NCBI RefSeq assembly: GCF_000739575.1
Contig: NZ_BBJO01000031.1
Coordinates: forward strand, 1 to 64,000
From: Halobellus rufus
GTDB lineage: Archaea; Halobacteriota; Halobacteria; Halobacteriales; Haloferacaceae
Direction: 5' to 3'
Length of the DNA: 64,000 nucleotides
Below are positions 7,616 through 16,293 of the stretch, one piece after another (within the stretch, counting starts at the first letter, position 1; the number at the start of each line of letters is the position of its first letter). The notes below the pieces were generated by a model. The model saw nothing but the letters and a program-made list of their open reading frames with translations, did no database searches and had not been told where the DNA came from. The position numbers and the translations under genes were made by a program.

Positions 7616-7807
7616 CTATCCGAAGAGGTGCGTCGCCGAGACGGCCAGCGAGGCGGCGATGACGGCGGCGGCGAAGCCGACGCCGGCGATAAACTGGTCG
7701 CCGGTCAGCCCCGCGACGAACATCCCGACGACGCCGAGAAGCGCGACGATCGAAAAGAGCACGGTGAGCCCGATTCCCGTATCCGAACTGGCGGCTGCAG
7801 TTTCCAT
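7616..7807 (-). CDS. Two-helix membrane protein (DUF7525-like)
   Basis: 63 residues with two hydrophobic helices (LTVLFSIVALLGVVGMFVAGL and FIAGVGFAAAVIAASLAVSAT) joined by a short TGDQ turn. The N-terminal METAAASSDTGIG is hydrophilic. This matches a tiny haloarchaeal membrane-protein family of unknown function. It lies 49 bases upstream, in the direction of transcription, of the winged-helix gene and could share its message. Confidence 0.7.
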   Translation of the reverse strand: METAAASSDTGIGLTVLFSIVALLGVVGMFVAGLTGDQFIAGVGFAAAVIAASLAVSATHLFG

Positions 7808-7989
7808 ACTTGGTGGTGTCCGGGTTCTGACTTAGTTCATACGACTCCGCACGGGTGACGTTCCCCCCTGGCGGACGGTTCCCTGTTGGCTGAGGCTCCC
7901 TTTGTGCCCAACGCATCTGATAATTCGTCTAACAGGAACTGTCCGCAGTCGTGAGAGCTATGTGGCTCCCGGGATCTTGGACGCACAGG

Positions 7990-9177
7990 ATGTTATCGCT
8001 CCTGTCGCTCGGCGGTCGAATTCGCACCGTTGTGGCCGTCCTCGCCGTCGCCGGCCTCCTCGGCGGCGGCGCGTTCGCGGCTGGCGTGATCGGCGTGCCC
8101 TCCGTCGCCGGCGTCGAGAACTCCTTCGGCCCGGTCAACGAGACGTCGACGGTCATCGAGACGGATCTGACGGTCTCGAATCCGAACCCGATCGGAGCCT
8201 CGCTGGGCGGTCTCACCGTCGACTACGACGTGTTGATGAACGACGTTGAACTGGCGAGCGGCACCAAAGAAGGCGTCTCCGTCGGCTCGGGGAACTCGAC
8301 GTTGAACTTCACGACGACCGCGGACAACGGCCAGATCCCGCCGTGGTGGGTCTCGCACGTGCGAAACGACGAGCAGACGACCGTCACGGTCGACACCGCG
8401 GTCACGTCGGGGACGCTCGGTCGAACGATCGATCCGCCGAACGTCACCCGGCAGGTCGAGACGGATCTGCTCTCGCAGTTCAACTCGACGGAGACGCGGC
8501 CGGTCGACGCCAATCGGGCGCTGGTGTCCGATCCGGTCCTCTACATCAACGAGACGAGCGCGCAGTGGGGCGAGGTGACCGACGAACGGACGGCGATGGA
8601 CCTCACCTTCGTCGTGTACAACCCCAAGTCCTACCCCATCGGCGTCAGCGAACTGGGGTACAACATCACGATGAACGACGTCGAGGTCGGCGAGGGGTCG
8701 ACCGAGTCGGAGTACGTCGTGCCGCCGAAGTCGACGGAGACGATCAAGGCGACCGTCTACATCCGCAACGAGAACATCGACGAGTGGTGGGTGACGCACC
8801 TCGAACGGAATCAGGTCACGGACCTCCGGATCGACTTCGACGCGCGGTTGGACCTGGAGAGCACGACCGTGACCGTTCCGCTCGATTCGCTCACGTACAC
8901 GGAGACGATCGAGACTGACATCTTCGGCACGAAGCCGACCGACGGCGACGCGGGTGAGGGATCGGAGAGCGACGACGGATCGGACAGTTCGGACACGACG
9001 ACGGAACGCACGGACACCGCGACGGAAGCGCCCTCCGACGAGACCGACACCGCGACGTCGAGTCCGCCGACGGCGACAGAAAGCGACGACGAGACCGACA
9101 CCGCGACGTCGTCGGGCGAGACGACCACGTCGGCGGACGGGGAGACGACGACCGACGACGGCGGCCTGCTCGGCTGA
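7990..9177 (+). CDS. Membrane-anchored protein with two LEA type-2 domains and a Thr/Asp-rich tail
   Basis: 395 residues. An N-terminal helix (RIRTVVAVLAVAGLLGGGAFAAGV) anchors it, with the bulk outside. Two repeats of the LEA-2 (water-stress/hypersensitive-response) fold follow: residues ~40-165 (TVIETDLTVSNPNPIGASLGG ... IPPWWVSHVRN) and ~185-300 (AMDLTFVVYNPKSYPIGVSEL ... IDEWWVTHLERN). The tail after ~320 is a low-complexity Ser/Thr/Asp stalk (ETDTATSS repeats). I prefer ATG 7990, which puts the hydrophobic segment nearest the N-terminus; ATG 7960 is an alternative. Confidence 0.8.
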   Translation: MLSLLSLGGRIRTVVAVLAVAGLLGGGAFAAGVIGVPSVAGVENSFGPVNETSTVIETDLTVSNPNPIGASLGGLTVDYDVLMNDVELASGTKEGVSVGSGNSTLNFTTTADNGQIPPWWVSHVRNDEQTTVTVDTAVTSGTLGRTIDPPNVTRQVETDLLSQFNSTETRPVDANRALVSDPVLYINETSAQWGEVTDERTAMDLTFVVYNPKSYPIGVSELGYNITMNDVEVGEGSTESEYVVPPKSTETIKATVYIRNENIDEWWVTHLERNQVTDLRIDFDARLDLESTTVTVPLDSLTYTETIETDIFGTKPTDGDAGEGSESDDGSDSSDTTTERTDTATEAPSDETDTATSSPPTATESDDETDTATSSGETTTSADGETTTDDGGLLG

Positions 9178-9205
9178 CGTCGCCGGCTCTTTTTCCCGAT
9201 TTTCC

Positions 9206-10237
9206 TCACCCGATCGTGACGTGTTCAGACTCCTCGTTGAGCGCCAGGTTCGCCGCGATCTCGGCGTTCCGCATCGCGTACTGCGCCGTCTGTTGGAGGC
9301 TGACGAGCACCTCGCGGACCTGCAGGAGCTCCTTGTTGTCCATCTCGGGCAGGTCGCCGAGGATCTCCTGCTCGCGGTCGCGCAGCTGTCTGAAGCGCGT
9401 CCGGCACTCGACGGTCTTGTCGTAGTCGCGCTCGACGACCGCCTGGACCGCCGTCCGGGTGAGTTCGTCGACCTGGTCGGTGAACTCCCTGATCCGACGC
9501 ATCGTCCCCGAATCGACGTCGAGGGTGTGGCCCTCGGCGTCCATCGCGATGTTGGCGATGTCCTCGGCGTTGTCCGCCGTCAGTTCGAGGTTCTTCGCGA
9601 CCGATCGGTACCCGATCAGCGGGAAGCCCGAATCGAGGCCGACCGCCCGGGCGAGGTTCGGGTTCTGGTAGGCGGTGAAGATGAGCCGCAGGAGGAGCAC
9701 GAAAATCTTGTTGGCCTGCCGTTCGCGGTTCAGCGCGCGCTGGGCGAGGTCCGTGTTGCCGTGAGCCAGCGCCTTGACCGCCTCGCCGCGCATCGTGCTT
9801 CCGGTGTTCTCCAGCCGTTCGAGGAGGTTATCGAGGGTGAAGTCCTCGGGGTCGACCGAACAGCGGATCGCGATCCGCTCGGGCGTCTCCTCGATGACGC
9901 CGAGACCCATCAGCTGGGTCTCGGCTTTGTACACCGCGTTGATGTGTTCCGAGTCCAGCGCCCCGTCGCTCTTCTCGATGTGGATCACCCGGCGTCCGAG
10001 GACGTACTGGGCGACGATCGCCCGTTCGAGCGAGTCGGCGTCGAGGCTGTCGGCCCTGATCGTCGCCGAGGAGTCCTCTTGGCTCGCCGATTCGGGGAGG
10101 ACCGTCAGCGTGCCCTTCCCGCCCATCCGCAGTGACACCTCGTCGCCCTTGTTGACGTCGTGCTCCTTCGCCCACTCCGCGGGTAACGTCATCGCCAGCG
10201 TGGATGGCCCCAGCCGCTGTACCTTACGCGTCTCCAT
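9206..10237 (-). CDS. phoU: Phosphate uptake regulator: AbrB-type DNA-binding domain fused to PhoU
   Basis: 343 residues. Residues 1-50 are a SpoVT/AbrB swapped-hairpin domain (METRKVQRLGPSTLAMTLPAEWAKEH ... GDEVSLRMG). Residues ~110-335 are the PhoU helical repeats (ALERERQANKIFVLLLRLI-type metal-binding helices and IANIAMDAEGHTL). In the family PhoU restrains the Pst transporter and phosphate signalling; the fused DNA-binding domain is the haloarchaeal form and implies direct gene control. No pst genes are in the window, so the target is elsewhere. The promoter region carries an inverted repeat (10263-10285). Confidence 0.92.
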   Translation of the reverse strand: METRKVQRLGPSTLAMTLPAEWAKEHDVNKGDEVSLRMGGKGTLTVLPESASQEDSSATIRADSLDADSLERAIVAQYVLGRRVIHIEKSDGALDSEHINAVYKAETQLMGLGVIEETPERIAIRCSVDPEDFTLDNLLERLENTGSTMRGEAVKALAHGNTDLAQRALNRERQANKIFVLLLRLIFTAYQNPNLARAVGLDSGFPLIGYRSVAKNLELTADNAEDIANIAMDAEGHTLDVDSGTMRRIREFTDQVDELTRTAVQAVVERDYDKTVECRTRFRQLRDREQEILGDLPEMDNKELLQVREVLVSLQQTAQYAMRNAEIAANLALNEESEHVTIG

Positions 10238-10262
10238 ATCACACCCTGGCCTTGAGTGACCT

Positions 10263-10285
10263 TAATCCTCACTATATGTGGATTA
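10263..10285. promoter_or_regulatory. Inverted repeat TAATCC-N11-GGATTA over the phoU promoter
   Basis: Six-base perfect arms centred 37 bases upstream of the phoU ATG, next to the AT-rich block GGATTATATATTT that on the minus strand gives a TATA box (10281-10291). An AbrB-type protein binding its own promoter would be a natural reading, but this is inferred from position only. Confidence 0.45.
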
Positions 10286-10380
10286 TATATTTCACATCTC
10301 TATCGTATCACCGGCAATTAGATCCGTATATTAAAATTATCCGGCGGAGTCGAGTACTCCTCGAAATTTCTACGCGAGAA

Positions 10381-11451
10381 TCATACAATTCGCATCATTC
10401 GGCGTTCGAATCGACCGATCCGGACTTTCGTCCACCCGCGGAGTTCGGCGTCGAGGTCGGGGTCGTCGGTGTCGACGCGGAGTTCGCCGATCGTATCGAG
10501 TTTCGAGCGCGAGGCGACGACCTCGACGTCGCAGCGGCGGATCACGTCCGGCGACAGTTGGGGGTTACCGCGGCCGAACACGAATCCCTGTCCGCCGATC
10601 GGCGAGACGACGACGACGTTCTCGCCCTCCGGGCCGAGTGCGTCCAGAATCTCCGATTCGCTGGCGTCCAGCGCGAGGACCTCGCCGTCGCGCCAGACGT
10701 CGACGCCCAGCGGCGACCCCTCGAAGCCGAGTTCCGCCTTGATCGCGCCGACGGTGCTCCCCGGGCCCAGCACGAACGTCTTCTCGCTCGCGCGGATGTC
10801 CTCGGCGACGCCCGCCGCCAGCGCTTCGACGTTGCCGCCGCCGAGTTGCTTCGACGACTGCAGTTCCTCCGCGACGGGGACGTGTGCGATCGCCCGAAGC
10901 TCGGGGTGGACCTCGCCTTCGCGGTACTCGTCCTCGTCGATGTCGAGCACCTCCCGGCGCTCGGTCCGCTCGAACGTCGCGACGACGTGCGCGGCGTCTT
11001 CGGGCGAGACCGCGAAGACCGAGGAGTACACTTTCACGCCGGCCGGCACGCCGAGGATCGGCGTTTCGGTTCCCTCCACCGCTTCGGCGACGTCCGCGGC
11101 GGTCCCGTCGCCGCCGACGAAGAGCACGAGGTCGACGCCGGCCGCCAGGAACGCCTCGACGGCGCTGACGGTGTCGTCGGCGGTCGAGTCCGTCGTACCG
11201 TCGGGCTCGCCGAGCACCTCGGGATCGAAGCCTGCCGCACGTGCGACCTCGGCACCCATCTGGCCGCCCCACGCGAGCAGTTCGATCCCGCCGTCGAACT
11301 CGCGGAGGCGTTCGAGCGCGCGCTTCGCTCGGTCGGGCGCGCGCGGTTCCGCGCCGAGTCGGCGCGCCTCTTCGACCTTCCCGTCCGTGCCCTTGAGACC
11401 GACGCGACCGCCCATCCCCGCGATGGGGTTGACGACGAACCCGATTCGCAT
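10381..11451 (-). CDS. ATP-NAD kinase family protein
   Basis: 356 residues, starting MRIGFVVNPIAGMGGRVGLKG. The NAD/diacylglycerol-kinase nucleotide motif is LVLFVGGDGTAADVAEA, and VLGVPAGVKVYSSVFAVSP follows as the substrate loop. This is the longer archaeal/bacterial subgroup related to AcoX, distinct from classical PpnK, so NAD phosphorylation is only probable. I start at ATG 11451; the frame extends upstream without a family match. Confidence 0.85.
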   Translation of the reverse strand: MRIGFVVNPIAGMGGRVGLKGTDGKVEEARRLGAEPRAPDRAKRALERLREFDGGIELLAWGGQMGAEVARAAGFDPEVLGEPDGTTDSTADDTVSAVEAFLAAGVDLVLFVGGDGTAADVAEAVEGTETPILGVPAGVKVYSSVFAVSPEDAAHVVATFERTERREVLDIDEDEYREGEVHPELRAIAHVPVAEELQSSKQLGGGNVEALAAGVAEDIRASEKTFVLGPGSTVGAIKAELGFEGSPLGVDVWRDGEVLALDASESEILDALGPEGENVVVVSPIGGQGFVFGRGNPQLSPDVIRRCDVEVVASRSKLDTIGELRVDTDDPDLDAELRGWTKVRIGRFERRMMRIV

Positions 11452-11564
11452 ACCCGAACCCAACGGCGGGGCGCGCAAAAGCCCGCCGGTGCGTCCCGTC
11501 TCCGGGTACCGAACCGCCGCCAGCAGTATGAACGCTTATCAACTCCGTCTCGGAACTGAGAGGT

Positions 11565-11678
11565 ATGCTCCCACTCGCTACCGAGGGCGCGTCCCTCCCG
11601 ATCGCAGAGACCGGCGCGGTGATCCTTCTCCTGAGCGTCGCGATGGCCGCCGGCTGGCTGTACTACCTCTACCGGTAA
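11565..11678 (+). CDS. Very small single-helix membrane protein
   Basis: 37 codons: MLPLATEGASLPIAETG, then a hydrophobic helix AVILLLSVAMAAGWLYYLYR ending with Arg at the stop. The helix plus a positively charged end is a typical inner-membrane micropeptide. GAGAGG lies just before the ATG. It lies between convergent leftward genes, transcribed rightward. Confidence rests on composition and start signals, not on a family match. Confidence 0.6.
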   Translation: MLPLATEGASLPIAETGAVILLLSVAMAAGWLYYLYR

Positions 11679-11694
11679 CTCGGCGCGAGACCGC

Positions 11695-12390
11695 TCACCG
11701 TTCCTCGACGAGATCGACCCGAGCGCCGAGCCACGCGGCCGCGTCCTCGGCTGTCGTCGGATCCGTCGCCGTGAACTTCACTCGGACCGAGTCGCCGGGG
11801 TAGCTCCCGACCGTGACGTCGAACCGCGTCCGCACCTCGTCGAGCCGATCGATCAACTCGCTCTCGGGCTCGTCGACGTCGACGACGGTCGTGAACGTCT
11901 CCGTCCCGTCGAACTCCCCGGCCACCTGCCCGAACATCGCTTTCATCTCGCTCGGAACGCCCGGGAGGACGTAGATCCCCTCGACGACCGCGCCCGGCGC
12001 GACGCCCTCGGTGTTCGGGAGCATCCGCGCGCGCGCCGGCAACTCTGTCGTCCCCTCGACCAAACCGTCCGCCGAGTAGCCGCCCTCGCCGGTCAGCCAC
12101 TCGCGGGCCTCCGCGTGGGATTCCAGGTCGCGTCCGACCGCCGCGGCGACGCCCGCCATCGTCACGTCGTCGTGGGTCGGGCCGAGTCCCCCCGTCACGA
12201 CGACCGCGTCGTGTTCGGCGCGGTACTCGTTGACGACGCGGGCGATGTCGGCGACGTCGTCCGGGACGGTCGTGACGCGTTCGACGCTGACGCCGCGGTC
12301 CGTCAGCTCCTCGCCCAGCCACGCGGCGTTGGTGTTCACGGTGTCCCCGGAGAGGAGTTCGTCTCCGACAGTGACGATTGCGACTCGCAT
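11695..12390 (-). CDS. CinA/MoaB-like molybdopterin-binding domain protein
   Basis: 231 residues. GDELLSGDTVNTNAAWLGEEL and VVVTGGLGPTHDDVTMAGVA are the signatures of the MoCF-biosynthesis domain as found in CinA N-termini, and LPGVPSEMKAMF is also CinA-like. The C-terminal nicotinamide-nucleotide amidase domain of bacterial CinA is absent. In CinA this domain hydrolyses ADP-ribose-type nucleotides; the stand-alone archaeal form is of uncertain substrate. It is last in the leftward run from aTrm56. Confidence 0.87.
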   Translation of the reverse strand: MRVAIVTVGDELLSGDTVNTNAAWLGEELTDRGVSVERVTTVPDDVADIARVVNEYRAEHDAVVVTGGLGPTHDDVTMAGVAAAVGRDLESHAEAREWLTGEGGYSADGLVEGTTELPARARMLPNTEGVAPGAVVEGIYVLPGVPSEMKAMFGQVAGEFDGTETFTTVVDVDEPESELIDRLDEVRTRFDVTVGSYPGDSVRVKFTATDPTTAEDAAAWLGARVDLVEER

Positions 12391-12462
12391 ACCTCCCGTA
12401 ACCGCGAGGCGGACAAAAGCACAGCGTATTCTCGGGGCCGCGACGGAGCGCCGTCGACGGCG

Positions 12463-13257
12463 TCAGCGCATCCCCGGCGGCGGTCCGTCGTCGTCGTCTT
12501 CGATCTCCACGTCGATGCCCATCTCGTGACGCTGCCGGCGGAGACGGTCGATCTGCCGTCGGTAGTAGAGGAGCCCGCCGCCGCCGACGAGGCCGACGAG
12601 CGCGACGATCCCGCCGAAGATGTAGAGGTCCCGCTGGAGGTAGAACCGCACCGAGACGATGTCCGTCGTCACGGGCTCTGTCCAGACGATGTGGACGCGG
12701 CTCTCATCGTCGATCGTGGCGTCGTAGTTCCTCGGCGTGACCTGCCCGAAGACCGGGAAGTCGACCCGGCGGTCCGGCGGCAGGACGACCTCGTAGGTGC
12801 CGTCGACGTACGTCGGCAGGGTGAAGCGCTTGGGCGACCCGCTGCTCGTGAACGCCAGCGACCCGCCGCTGGCCGGGGCGTCCTCGGGGAGTGAGACGAC
12901 CGTCTCGTCGCGCGTCCGTCGGATCTCGCCGCCCGCCTCGCGGACTTCGGTGCCGGTGAGCACCGTACCGTCGGGGTAGCGGTACCGGACGGACTCGACC
13001 GGGATGGGGTTCGTGCCGCCGAACCCGTCCTCGCGGTACAGTTCGATTGTCGTCGAGTTCGTCTCGAACACCGCGCGGAACTGCGTGTTCTCCTGGACCG
13101 TGATGTGGGCGGTCCGGTTGGTCTCCCAGTCGTAGGGGGCCGCGGGCTCGCTGTCCAGCTGTTCGGCGTCGACGGGGCCGGTGCCGATGCCGAGACAGCC
13201 GCTGGTGAGCGCGAGGAGGGCGAGACACCCGGCCGCGAGCAGGAGTCGTCGGTTCAT
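12463..13257 (-). CDS. Lipoprotein with C-terminal membrane helix (DUF5803-like)
   Basis: 264 residues. The signal peptide MNRRLLLAAGCLALLALTSGC ends in a lipobox with C21. The extracytoplasmic part is beta-rich (ITVQENTQFRAVFETNSTTIELY, RYRYPDGTVLTGTEVREAGG). A transmembrane helix at ~215-240 (LYIFGGIVALVGLVGGGGLLYYR) is followed by a basic-then-acidic cytoplasmic tail. The protein is thus held at both ends. It is conserved beside TFE in haloarchaea; function unknown. Confidence 0.8.
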   Translation of the reverse strand: MNRRLLLAAGCLALLALTSGCLGIGTGPVDAEQLDSEPAAPYDWETNRTAHITVQENTQFRAVFETNSTTIELYREDGFGGTNPIPVESVRYRYPDGTVLTGTEVREAGGEIRRTRDETVVSLPEDAPASGGSLAFTSSGSPKRFTLPTYVDGTYEVVLPPDRRVDFPVFGQVTPRNYDATIDDESRVHIVWTEPVTTDIVSVRFYLQRDLYIFGGIVALVGLVGGGGLLYYRRQIDRLRRQRHEMGIDVEIEDDDDGPPPGMR

Positions 13258-13313
13258 GATCGTGAGCGGGTAGTGGTGCGTTCGTCTGGGCGATGATCAA
13301 TCATCTGGCCGTC

Positions 13314-13997
13314 TCAGCCGGTCAGGACGCACTTCAGCTCCGAGCGGAGGTACGAACCGATGCTGGCGAGCAGCCCCGGCGGGTCGGTGCTCTCGGGGCA
13401 GACGATGCTCTGTTCGAGCAGCCCGAGGCGCTCGACGGTGATGATGTCGTCGGCGTGGCCGGCGCGGTTGACCGTCGCCCGAACCTCGCCGCGGGTCGCG
13501 CTGTTGACGTTCACGCGGCCGCTGCGTCCCTCCTCGCGCGTCCAGTCGTAGAGCCGATCCCGCGTCTCGTCGGCGAGTCGCGGCGTCTCGCCGGCGACGA
13601 ACCGAAGCGGCGTGTGCTGGACGACGCCGAAGCGATCGCGGATCTGCGAGGGGCTGCCCGTTCCCAGCCCGAGGTCGTCGACCGAGATACGGACGCGGTT
13701 GTCGTTACCGACGTCGAGCACCCAGCCGTCCTCGTCCCAGGCGTCGAGCGTACCGACGTACGTCTCGCCGTCCTCGTGATCGGTCGCGATTTCGCCCCAC
13801 GAATCGGCGAGGACGTTGCCGGCGGCGGTCGCGTCCTCGCCGTCGAGGTCGACGTCGAGGAAGTCGTCCTCGCGGACGTCGATCGTCCACGCGACGTCGA
13901 GTTCGCCGATCTCGTTGCGGACGAGCGAGTCGAAGCTGTCGAGGGCACGCTCGCGGGCGTCGCCGTCGACGTAGCACTTCGTTGCGAGTACGACCAT
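13314..13997 (-). CDS. DUF2110 family protein, partner gene of tfe
   Basis: 227 residues starting MVVLATKCYVDGDARERALDSF. Mid-protein ETYVGTLDAWDEDGWVLDVGNDNRVRISVDDLGLG suggests an OB/KOW-like barrel, and VNVNSATRGEVRATVNRAGHADDIITVERLG may be a second RNA- or DNA-binding module. The start overlaps the tfe stop by one base (TGATG), so translation is coupled. Archaeal conservation beside a general transcription factor suggests a role in gene expression; no activity is known to me. Confidence 0.85.
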   Translation of the reverse strand: MVVLATKCYVDGDARERALDSFDSLVRNEIGELDVAWTIDVREDDFLDVDLDGEDATAAGNVLADSWGEIATDHEDGETYVGTLDAWDEDGWVLDVGNDNRVRISVDDLGLGTGSPSQIRDRFGVVQHTPLRFVAGETPRLADETRDRLYDWTREEGRSGRVNVNSATRGEVRATVNRAGHADDIITVERLGLLEQSIVCPESTDPPGLLASIGSYLRSELKCVLTG

Positions 13998-14527
13998 CAG
14001 TCGTCTCGTCCCACGTCGACGTTGAGTTCGTCGCGGAGTTCCTCGATCCGCAGTTCCATCGCCTCGACCATGTCGTCGTTCTCCATCGGTTCCAGCGGCG
14101 CGCCGGTCTCGGGGCACTGGAAGCCCTGCTCCATCGCCTCGGAGAACTCGAAGCGGATGCCCGCCGGTTCCGAGAGGTAGAACTCGTGAGTTCGCTCGTA
14201 TTCGAGACGCTCTTCGAGCGCGTCGAGCAGGCGGAGCATCTCCTCCTGGAGGTTCTCCGGGATGTTCTCGTAGTGGAACGTCCAGAGGTAGGTGAGCCAC
14301 CCCGAGTCCTCGTCGCGTACCCGGCGGTACTCGGCCAGGTCGTTCTCGTAGAGAATAAAGAGCGCCCGCCTGACGTCGTTGAGCTCCAGACCCAGCTCCT
14401 CGGCGAGTTCCTCGTCGGTCACCTCGCCGTCCGGGGGGGCCGCCGCCACCGGCATCCCCGTCGGGCCGACGAGCTCGTGGAGGTACTTCTGGATGACAGG
14501 GTCGTTCAGCAGCTCCTCAAAAGCCAT
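13997..14527 (-). CDS. tfe: Transcription factor E (TFE alpha)
   Basis: 176 residues. The N-terminal winged helix is PVIQKYLHELVG ... EVTDEELAEELGLELNDVRRALFILYENDLAEYRRVRD. The C-terminal zinc-ribbon region is GIRFEFSEAMEQGFQCPETGAPLEPMEN. TFE helps open promoters with TBP, TFB and RNA polymerase. In this copy the ribbon shows only one cysteine (QCPET) instead of four, so metal binding is doubtful. A predicted helix after position 150 closes the protein. It overlaps the DUF2110 gene. Confidence 0.93.
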   Translation of the reverse strand: MAFEELLNDPVIQKYLHELVGPTGMPVAAAPPDGEVTDEELAEELGLELNDVRRALFILYENDLAEYRRVRDEDSGWLTYLWTFHYENIPENLQEEMLRLLDALEERLEYERTHEFYLSEPAGIRFEFSEAMEQGFQCPETGAPLEPMENDDMVEAMELRIEELRDELNVDVGRDD

Positions 14528-14591
14528 TATAAACAGTTGCGCCGCTCAGTCGTTTTAAAGTTGCGGATGCGGGGCCAGCCGACGCGCGCAG

Positions 14592-15143
14592 TCACGCGTC
14601 CTCCCCAGTGTCTCCGTCGACGACGCGCTTCCCCCGTTCTTGCGGGATCACCCGCCGCTCGGCGTCCACCCACTCCCGGTCGAGTTCCCGGCCCTCGAAC
14701 AGGTGATCGAGAAAGACCGCGAGCCCCGCGACCTCCGAGTGCGGCTGGTTCGTGACGCCGACGTTCCAGTCGGCCGCCTCGTACACCTCGAACGGGACCT
14801 TCTCGCCGCCGACGACGACGAGCAGCGGTTGCTCGCCGTGGGCCTCGCGGACGTCGCCCTCGACGTCCTGCACCCGCTCGCCGTACATCGTGAGGTGGAC
14901 GACCGCGCCGTCCCAGTTCCGGATCGTCGCGTCCAGTTCGCCCGTCAGTTCCACCTCGAAGGGACCGCCGAAGCGGCCGGTGATGTCCTCGACGGTCTCG
15001 AGCGACTGCCCGGCGTTGTCGGGGAAGATCACCCGGTCCGCGCCGAGCGCTCGCGCCGTGAGACCGACGTGCGTCGTCATCCGGTCGTCCCGACCGGGGC
15101 GGTGGCCGTAGCGCAGGACGGCCACCTCGCGTTCCTCGTGCAT
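14592..15143 (-). CDS. tRNA (cytidine-2'-O-)-methyltransferase for position 56
   Basis: 183 residues of the aTrm56 SPOUT family: RYGHRPGRDDRMTTHVGLTARALGADRVIF is the family N-terminus, LVVVGGEKVPFEVYEAADWNVGVTNQPHSEVAGLAVFLD is the knotted SAM-binding C-terminus. The enzyme methylates the ribose of C56 in the T-loop of archaeal tRNAs. It heads the leftward run that includes tfe. Confidence 0.93.
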   Translation of the reverse strand: MHEEREVAVLRYGHRPGRDDRMTTHVGLTARALGADRVIFPDNAGQSLETVEDITGRFGGPFEVELTGELDATIRNWDGAVVHLTMYGERVQDVEGDVREAHGEQPLLVVVGGEKVPFEVYEAADWNVGVTNQPHSEVAGLAVFLDHLFEGRELDREWVDAERRVIPQERGKRVVDGDTGEDA

Positions 15144-15287
15144 ACTCTCCCGCAGGCCCGGTGGGCGCTAAGGCCCTTCGCTTCCGTGGCCGGTGCTGCG
15201 CTTCCATATCGATGCCGCAGCGTCCTCGCGGGAGAACGACTTGGGCCAAAGGAGAACGCACTTACCCCCGCCCGTTACATCACCGCT

Positions 15288-16241
15288 ATGGACCTCAGCG
15301 ACAAGCGCGTCGTCGTCACCGGCGGCGCGGGCCTGGTCGGCTCGCACCTCGCGCGTCGGCTCCGAGAGGACAACGACGTCGTCGTCGCCGACGACCTCTC
15401 GAAGGGGACCCGCGAGCGCGTCCCCGACGGCGTCGAGTTCGTGCGGGCCGACATGACCGACCCCGCCGACGTCGCCGACTCGATCACCGCCGACGTCGAC
15501 CTGGTCTTCCACCTGGCCGCCTACACCGACACCAACTACGCCGAGCCCCGGAAGCTGTTCGAGGAGAACACCGAGATGACGTACAACGTCCTCGAACGGA
15601 TGACGGAGGTCGGCGTCTCGAACCTCGCGTTCACCTCCTCGTCGACTGTCTATGGCGAAGCGCCGCGGCCGACGCCCGAGGACTACGCCCCGCTGGAGCC
15701 GATCAGCGTCTACGGCGCGTCGAAACTGGCCGACGAGGGGCTGCTCTCGACGTACGCTCACTCGAAGGACTTCACCGTCTGGTGCTTCCGCTTCGCCAAC
15801 ATCGTGGGGCCGCACCAGCGCGGCAACGTCGTCCCCGACTTCATCGAGAAACTGCTCGACGATCCAGACACCCTCGAAATCCTCGGCGACGGCCGGCAGG
15901 AGAAGTCCTACCTCCACGTCACCGAGTGCGTCGACGCCATCTGTCACGTCGTTGAGCACGCCGACCGCGCGATGAACACGTACAACCTCGGCACGCGGAC
16001 GACCACCTCGGTGACGCGAATCGCCGACATCGTCGCCGACGTGATGGGCCTCGACCCGGCGTACGAGTACACGGGCGGCGACCGCGGCTGGGAGGGCGAC
16101 GTTCCGCGGATGCGCCTCTCGGTCGAGAAGCTCTCGGGGCTCGGTTGGGACGCGGACTCCTCCAGCGACGACGCGGTCCGCCGGGCTGCCGAGGAACTGT
16201 ACGCGGAACTGCGGACGGAGTACGAGTCCCCCGACTCCTGA
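15288..16241 (+). CDS. NAD-dependent epimerase/dehydratase, UDP-glucose 4-epimerase-like
   Basis: 317 residues of the extended short-chain dehydrogenase fold. Nucleotide motif VVVTGGAGLVGSHLARRL, the S-x-Y-x3-K catalytic set (FTSSSTVYGEAP and VYGASK), and RFANIVGPHQRGNVVPDFI for the substrate end. The family isomerises or dehydrates nucleotide sugars, and UDP-glucose epimerase-like specificity is most common among close archaeal types, but the substrate cannot be read from sequence. The start at ATG 15288 is fixed by MDLSDKRVVVTGG. Confidence 0.88.
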   Translation: MDLSDKRVVVTGGAGLVGSHLARRLREDNDVVVADDLSKGTRERVPDGVEFVRADMTDPADVADSITADVDLVFHLAAYTDTNYAEPRKLFEENTEMTYNVLERMTEVGVSNLAFTSSSTVYGEAPRPTPEDYAPLEPISVYGASKLADEGLLSTYAHSKDFTVWCFRFANIVGPHQRGNVVPDFIEKLLDDPDTLEILGDGRQEKSYLHVTECVDAICHVVEHADRAMNTYNLGTRTTTSVTRIADIVADVMGLDPAYEYTGGDRGWEGDVPRMRLSVEKLSGLGWDADSSSDDAVRRAAEELYAELRTEYESPDS

Positions 16242-16264
16242 CCGATCTCCCCAGAACGGCACCG

Positions 16265-16270
16265 CTTTTA
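16265..16270 (+). promoter_or_regulatory. TATA element of the DUF2797 gene
   Basis: CTTTTA lies 24-29 bases before the GTG at 16294, supporting a leaderless GTG start. Confidence 0.5.
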
Positions 16271-16293
16271 CCGCGGATCGACAACTCCCTCGC

